A DNA stretch of 35,542 nt from Acidobacteriota bacterium (GTDB taxonomy: Bacteria; Acidobacteriota; Terriglobia; Bryobacterales; Bryobacteraceae), in NCBI GenBank assembly GCA_026394055.1, contig JAPKYZ010000095.1, forward strand, positions 1-35,542, in the 5' to 3' direction. A program made the position numbers and the translations under genes. Below are positions 32,218 to 35,542 of the stretch, piece after piece. The first letter of the stretch is position 1. Every line of letters starts with the position of its first letter. Below the pieces are notes generated by a model. That model was not told the DNA's origin and ran no database searches. It saw nothing but the letters and a program-made list of their open reading frames with translations.

Positions 32218-33386
32218 CAGCGTTGCACCTTGCGCATTCCGTCACCCCAGGCCATGCCCAGCCGCGCCATCACAATCGAGAAGACCACGGCCAAGCCCAT
32301 GTTCTGCCAAAACTCCTGGGGCGTCCGCTCCGCGATGAAGATGCCGCGCACCAGGGCCGAATTGGGGCCGGTGATGTAGTCAAAGTAGTGCGCGCCAAAG
32401 AACCAGTTCTTGGCCGCTTCGGTCCGCAGGAAGTCCGCAAACGGCCACTGCACTGCGAGGAACAGGCCCAGGAATAGCAACCCATAGACCAGCGCCTGCT
32501 TCCACTTGGCCCACGCCTCCAGCGACGGACGAATCATGTCTAGCCCCAACGCGGGGATGATCAGCAGCATCGGGAATTGCGGCGGGACGAAGAAAGTCAC
32601 CGGATTGTAGACCGGACCCAACTTCGGCACCGCCGGAAACAGCGGCAGGATCCACTGGAAGCCCAGCAGGAAGATGGTGTAGACGCTCGCCACAAACGTG
32701 CAGGCCCAGCGCCGGTCGGAGGCGCGCGCTACGGCCAGCAGCACGGCGGGCACTGCCAGAGCCACGGTCCGGTAGTAGAAGCCCGAGTGCGCGTAGACGC
32801 GGTTTGAGAACTCGAGGATCAGCACCGACATCAGGGTCAGGATCATGCCGCCGGTGTAGAGGAACAGCGCGTCATAGGTCCGCTTCAGCGCGCCCGTAGC
32901 GCGATTCATGTAGCCCAACATCAGCATCAGCGCCCCGGTCTGAATGGCGAGAACACCCATGATCAACAGCACGTGCGGCGGGCTGACAATCTTGACATCC
33001 AGGCCGTAGGCGTTGTGCCACCAATCGTCAAACGGCGCGGAGGTCAACATCGCCACGCCGCCCCAGGCGGTGATGAAGGCACCGAGGGGTCCGCGGAAGC
33101 CCCACATCTTCACCGTGGCTTCGCGCGGGTACAGGCTGCCGCCAAAGGTGGTCTTCAAGATCAGGTAGGCCGACGACAGCCCCGCGATGATGCCGCAGAG
33201 GTAAATCGCCATATGGGCGGGGGTCCAGAAATCATCGCGGCCAATCGAGCGGTGCCACGATATGTCCCAGTGTCCACCGACAATGGCGCTGGTGACGCCC
33301 ACCACGCAAGCCCAGATGAACCAGGGAATCGAATCGGCCTTCTCCCGTGCCACCGGGAACGGCAATGCTTCAACGCGTGTAGCCAT
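32217..33386 (-). CDS. Polytopic membrane protein with duplicated D-WH-G-D-P-H motif
   Basis: A 389-residue protein with about ten membrane helices and no family name I recognise. Two copies of D-x2-W-H-x3-G-x-D-x4/5-P-x-H occur near the membrane face. The first is Asp41, Trp44, His45, Gly49, Asp51, Pro56, His58; the second is Asp120, Trp123, His124, Gly128, Asp130, Pro136, His138. They are followed by similar hydrophobic helices, implying an internal duplication and possibly paired metal or heme sites. The 5' end overlaps the end of ribE by 17 bases, and its stop overlaps the next gene by one base, so the three are one translational unit. Transport, respiration or metal handling all remain possible. 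Confidence 0.55.
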   Translation of the reverse strand: MATRVEALPFPVAREKADSIPWFIWACVVGVTSAIVGGHWDISWHRSIGRDDFWTPAHMAIYLCGIIAGLSSAYLILKTTFGGSLYPREATVKMWGFRGPLGAFITAWGGVAMLTSAPFDDWWHNAYGLDVKIVSPPHVLLIMGVLAIQTGALMLMLGYMNRATGALKRTYDALFLYTGGMILTLMSVLILEFSNRVYAHSGFYYRTVALAVPAVLLAVARASDRRWACTFVASVYTIFLLGFQWILPLFPAVPKLGPVYNPVTFFVPPQFPMLLIIPALGLDMIRPSLEAWAKWKQALVYGLLFLGLFLAVQWPFADFLRTEAAKNWFFGAHYFDYITGPNSALVRGIFIAERTPQEFWQNMGLAVVFSIVMARLGMAWGDGMRKVQR

Positions 33387-33954
33387 GCGTGAGTTTCTCC
33401 AAGTACTTGGCCAGAATATCGACCTCCAGATTGACGCGCGACCCTGGCCGGCGGTCGCGCAATGAGGTGTGGGAATAAGTATGAGGAATAATTGTCACTT
33501 CAGCAATGCCCCCCGCAATGCGGGCGACAGTGAGGCTGATGCCGTCGATTGAGAGCGAGCCTTTTTCGACGATGTAGTGGTCAAGCTCAGCGGGGATGCT
33601 CACCTTCAGCCACCAGTTGCCGTTGCCCAACTCTTCCATCGCGATCAGTTCGCCCGTACCATCGACGTGCCCTTGCACGATATGCCCGCCCAGGCGTTGA
33701 TCGACGCGCAATGAGCGTTCCAGGTTCACGGCGTCGCCCACTTGGCGATCACCCAGCGAGGTCCGCTTCAGCGTCTCCGGCGCCAGGTCCGCCGAAAAGC
33801 CATCGGGGCCAATGTCGAGCGCGGTGAGGCAGCAGCCGCTTACCGAGATCGAATCGCCTTCATGGATATCGCTCAGCACCGTGGCGCAGGCGATGCGCAT
33901 CCGTGGCGCGGGGGCGGAGATGGTGCCTACTTCTTCAACCAGTCCAGTGAACAT
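33370..33954 (-). CDS. ribE: Riboflavin synthase, alpha chain
   Basis: Converts two molecules of 6,7-dimethyl-8-ribityllumazine to riboflavin. The 194 residues begin with MFTGLVEEVGTI and contain two similar lumazine-binding halves: SVSGCCLTAL in the first half, HIVQGHVDGTGEL between halves and SIDGISLTVARI in the second. Length is slightly under the usual ~200-215. It starts three bases after the ribD stop. No ribBA or ribH gene lies in the window. Confidence 0.95.
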   Translation of the reverse strand: MFTGLVEEVGTISAPAPRMRIACATVLSDIHEGDSISVSGCCLTALDIGPDGFSADLAPETLKRTSLGDRQVGDAVNLERSLRVDQRLGGHIVQGHVDGTGELIAMEELGNGNWWLKVSIPAELDHYIVEKGSLSIDGISLTVARIAGGIAEVTIIPHTYSHTSLRDRRPGSRVNLEVDILAKYLEKLTHGYTR

Positions 33955-33957
33955 CGC

Positions 33958-35043
33958 TCAGCTCTTCTTCACGTAAGCTTCGACAGCGAACTCATCCGGC
34001 GGGATGGGGTGGATGCGGACGCGCTCCAGCTCAATCGCGTCCGCGCGCCGTCGCCGGCCCACGCCACCGGCCAGCGGCAATGATTGCAGGCCGCCCAGGA
34101 TCTTTGGCGCGTAGTAGAGGAACACCTTGTCGGCCGCCTCAGCTTCCAGCACCGTCCAGTTCACCTTGCTACCGGCCTCAATCATCAGCGACAAATACTT
34201 GCGCTGCGCCAGCAAGTTCACGACACCCGCAATCGAGGTGCGGCCATCCATGCCATCCACCGCGACCACCTCCACACCACGGGCCTCGAGCGCTCGCTTG
34301 CGTTCGGCCGAAGCGGCGGACGTGGTGACCACCAGCAAGTCCTTGTTGCAAGTGGTGACCATCTTGAAATCGAGCGGCAGACGCAATTGCGAATCGAGCA
34401 CGATGCGCAGCAGCGGACGGATGCGGCGCTGGCCGCTGCGGTCATTGAGCGACGGATTGTCGGCCAGCACCGTGCCGATGCCCGTCAGAATGGCGTCGTG
34501 CTGATGGCGCAGGGTCTGCACATGCTCCCGCGCGGTGCGGGAGGTGATCCAGCCTTCGTTGTCGTCGGGCGCGGAGATCTTGCCGTCCAGCGTCGCGGCG
34601 GCCTTCAAGGTCACCAGCGGCCGTCCGGTCCGCATGAAATGAAGGAACGGCTCATTGAGAGCAGTGGCCTCGGCGGTGGCTTCCGGCTCCATCTCCACCG
34701 TGATCCCGGCGGCGCGCAGCATAGCGAAGCCACTGCCTTTGATCAGCGGGTTGGGGTCCTCCATCGCGGCCACCACTTTTGCTACGCCCGCATCGACAAG
34801 CGCCTGCGCGCAGGGTCCCGTGCGGCCCTGGTGGGAGCACGGCTCCAGCGTGACGTAGACCGTCGAGCCTTTGGCCGCGGCACCGGCTTCGCGCAGGGCC
34901 ACCACTTCCGCATGGTCGATATCGGCGTAGAGATGGTACCCGCGGCCCACGACGGCACCGTTCTGGACCACCACGGCTCCCACGGCCGGGTTGGGTGAGG
35001 TCTGGCCCAAGCCCTGTGCCGCAAGCGTCAGCGCTTCGCGCAT
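33958..35043 (-). CDS. ribD: Bifunctional riboflavin deaminase/reductase
   Basis: Two steps of riboflavin synthesis: deamination of the diaminopyrimidine and reduction of its ribosyl side chain. The 361 residues start at the ATG 35041-35043 (MREALTLAAQGLGQTSPNPAVG); a longer frame was rejected because its first 49 residues come from the shadow of ftsY. The N-terminal cytidine-deaminase-like domain has the zinc ligands HAEVVAL and PCSHQGRTGPC. The C-terminal reductase domain has VTLKAAATLDGKIS, GIGTVLADNPSLNDR and LMIEAGSKVNWTVLE. It lies seven bases behind ftsY and three before ribE. No FMN riboswitch can be seen because the operon continues upstream. Confidence 0.95.
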   Translation of the reverse strand: MREALTLAAQGLGQTSPNPAVGAVVVQNGAVVGRGYHLYADIDHAEVVALREAGAAAKGSTVYVTLEPCSHQGRTGPCAQALVDAGVAKVVAAMEDPNPLIKGSGFAMLRAAGITVEMEPEATAEATALNEPFLHFMRTGRPLVTLKAAATLDGKISAPDDNEGWITSRTAREHVQTLRHQHDAILTGIGTVLADNPSLNDRSGQRRIRPLLRIVLDSQLRLPLDFKMVTTCNKDLLVVTTSAASAERKRALEARGVEVVAVDGMDGRTSIAGVVNLLAQRKYLSLMIEAGSKVNWTVLEAEAADKVFLYYAPKILGGLQSLPLAGGVGRRRRADAIELERVRIHPIPPDEFAVEAYVKKS

Positions 35044-35050
35044 GAAAGGA

Positions 35051-35542
35051 CTAATCAAAGAGGCTGGCAACGAAGGTCTCCGGATCAAAAGGCAATAGAT
35101 CGTCGATCTTTTCGCCGACGCCGATATAACGGATCGGCAACCCGAGCTCACGCGCAATGGCCACCACCACACCGCCCTTGGCCGTGCCATCCAGCTTCGT
35201 CAGGACGATGCCGGTGACGCCGGAAGAGTCGGTGAACTTGCGCGCTTGCTCCAAACCGTTCTGGCCCGTGGTGCCGTCTACCACCAGCAGCACCTCGTGC
35301 GGGGCATCGGGGATGATCTTGCGCACGGTGCGGGTCATCTTTTCCAGCTCCGCCATCAGGTTCTCTTTGTTGTGCAGGCGGCCAGCGGTGTCGATGATGA
35401 CGTAATCGACGCCGCGTGCTTTGGCGGCGGCCACGGCGTCATAGACCACCGCGCTGGGGTCCGCGCCGGTCTGCTGGCGGATGATCTCAATCCCTGAGCG
35501 TTGGGCCCACACTTCCAGTTGCTCGATGGCGGCGGCGCGAAA
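35051..35542 (-). CDS. ftsY: Signal recognition particle receptor FtsY (partial)
   Basis: The C-terminal 163 residues of a GTPase that receives SRP-bound ribosomes at the membrane; the 5' end is off the window. The visible part starts in [17 protein letters not shown] and includes the G3 motif DTAGRLHN, the G4 motif [10 protein letters not shown] and the conserved end [25 protein letters not shown]. The protein is close to family-typical. It is the first visible gene of the ftsY-ribD-ribE-membrane protein-HLHP protein-phzF run. Confidence 0.95.
   Translation of the reverse strand, partial: FRAAAIEQLEVWAQRSGIEIIRQQTGADPSAVVYDAVAAAKARGVDYVIIDTAGRLHNKENLMAELEKMTRTVRKIIPDAPHEVLLVVDGTTGQNGLEQARKFTDSSGVTGIVLTKLDGTAKGGVVVAIARELGLPIRYIGVGEKIDDLLPFDPETFVASLFD

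Overview
The window is a high-GC bacterial chromosome segment packed with short-gap operons on both strands. The best guess is an acidobacterium of the Solibacter/Bryobacter type. That is inference from gene content: a PEP-CTERM protein, an ECF sigma / zinc-finger anti-sigma / DUF3106 cassette, stand-alone MacB/FtsX-type permeases, a DUF3500 protein and Tat-like secreted beta-propellers. There is no rRNA, tRNA, phage, CRISPR array or intact insertion sequence.

Layout. 1-5834 (minus): a SPOR-domain protein, lipA and lnt form a tight envelope/lipoylation operon; behind it lie two FtsX-type ABC permeases with no ATPase. 5943-8019 (plus): a membrane protein with a degenerate JAMM/MPN domain, a secreted fasciclin protein and a DUF6265-like protein. 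8056-10104 (minus): the glycolytic pair eno-gpmA. 10295-13044: a PEP-CTERM protein (plus), a class III aminotransferase (minus) and a small P-loop kinase (plus). 13045-14354: a possible small RNA, a secreted beta-propeller and a composite palindromic repeat. 14355-16812 (minus): an acetyl-CoA synthetase gene broken by an internal deletion, preceded by a Uma2-like gene. 16864-23431: xylose isomerase, DUF2905, a PLP decarboxylase (minus), DUF3500, a secreted propeller and an RND adaptor without its pump. 23456-23684: two abutting MITE-like elements bounded by CTAG. 23681-25638 (minus): sigma factor, anti-sigma factor, DUF3106. 25665-27812 (minus): thpR-plsY-gpsA. 27836-29930 (plus): a DNA glycosylase, then a second sigma-like factor with a membrane partner. 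29955-35542 (minus): ftsY-ribD-ribE, a polytopic membrane protein, a HLHP-motif membrane-anchored protein and phzF, nearly continuous.

How genes work together. The 29955-35542 run joins SRP receptor and riboflavin synthesis to two unrecognised envelope proteins whose His, Asp and Met motifs suggest metal handling; this is my best candidate for an undescribed system. PlsY and GpsA supply the first steps of phospholipid synthesis. Eno and GpmA are adjacent glycolytic steps. The two sigma cassettes probably answer envelope signals.

At least six genes have a -10-like hexamer only 6-11 bases before the start codon, often without a Shine-Dalgarno sequence, which suggests leaderless or near-leaderless mRNAs are common here.
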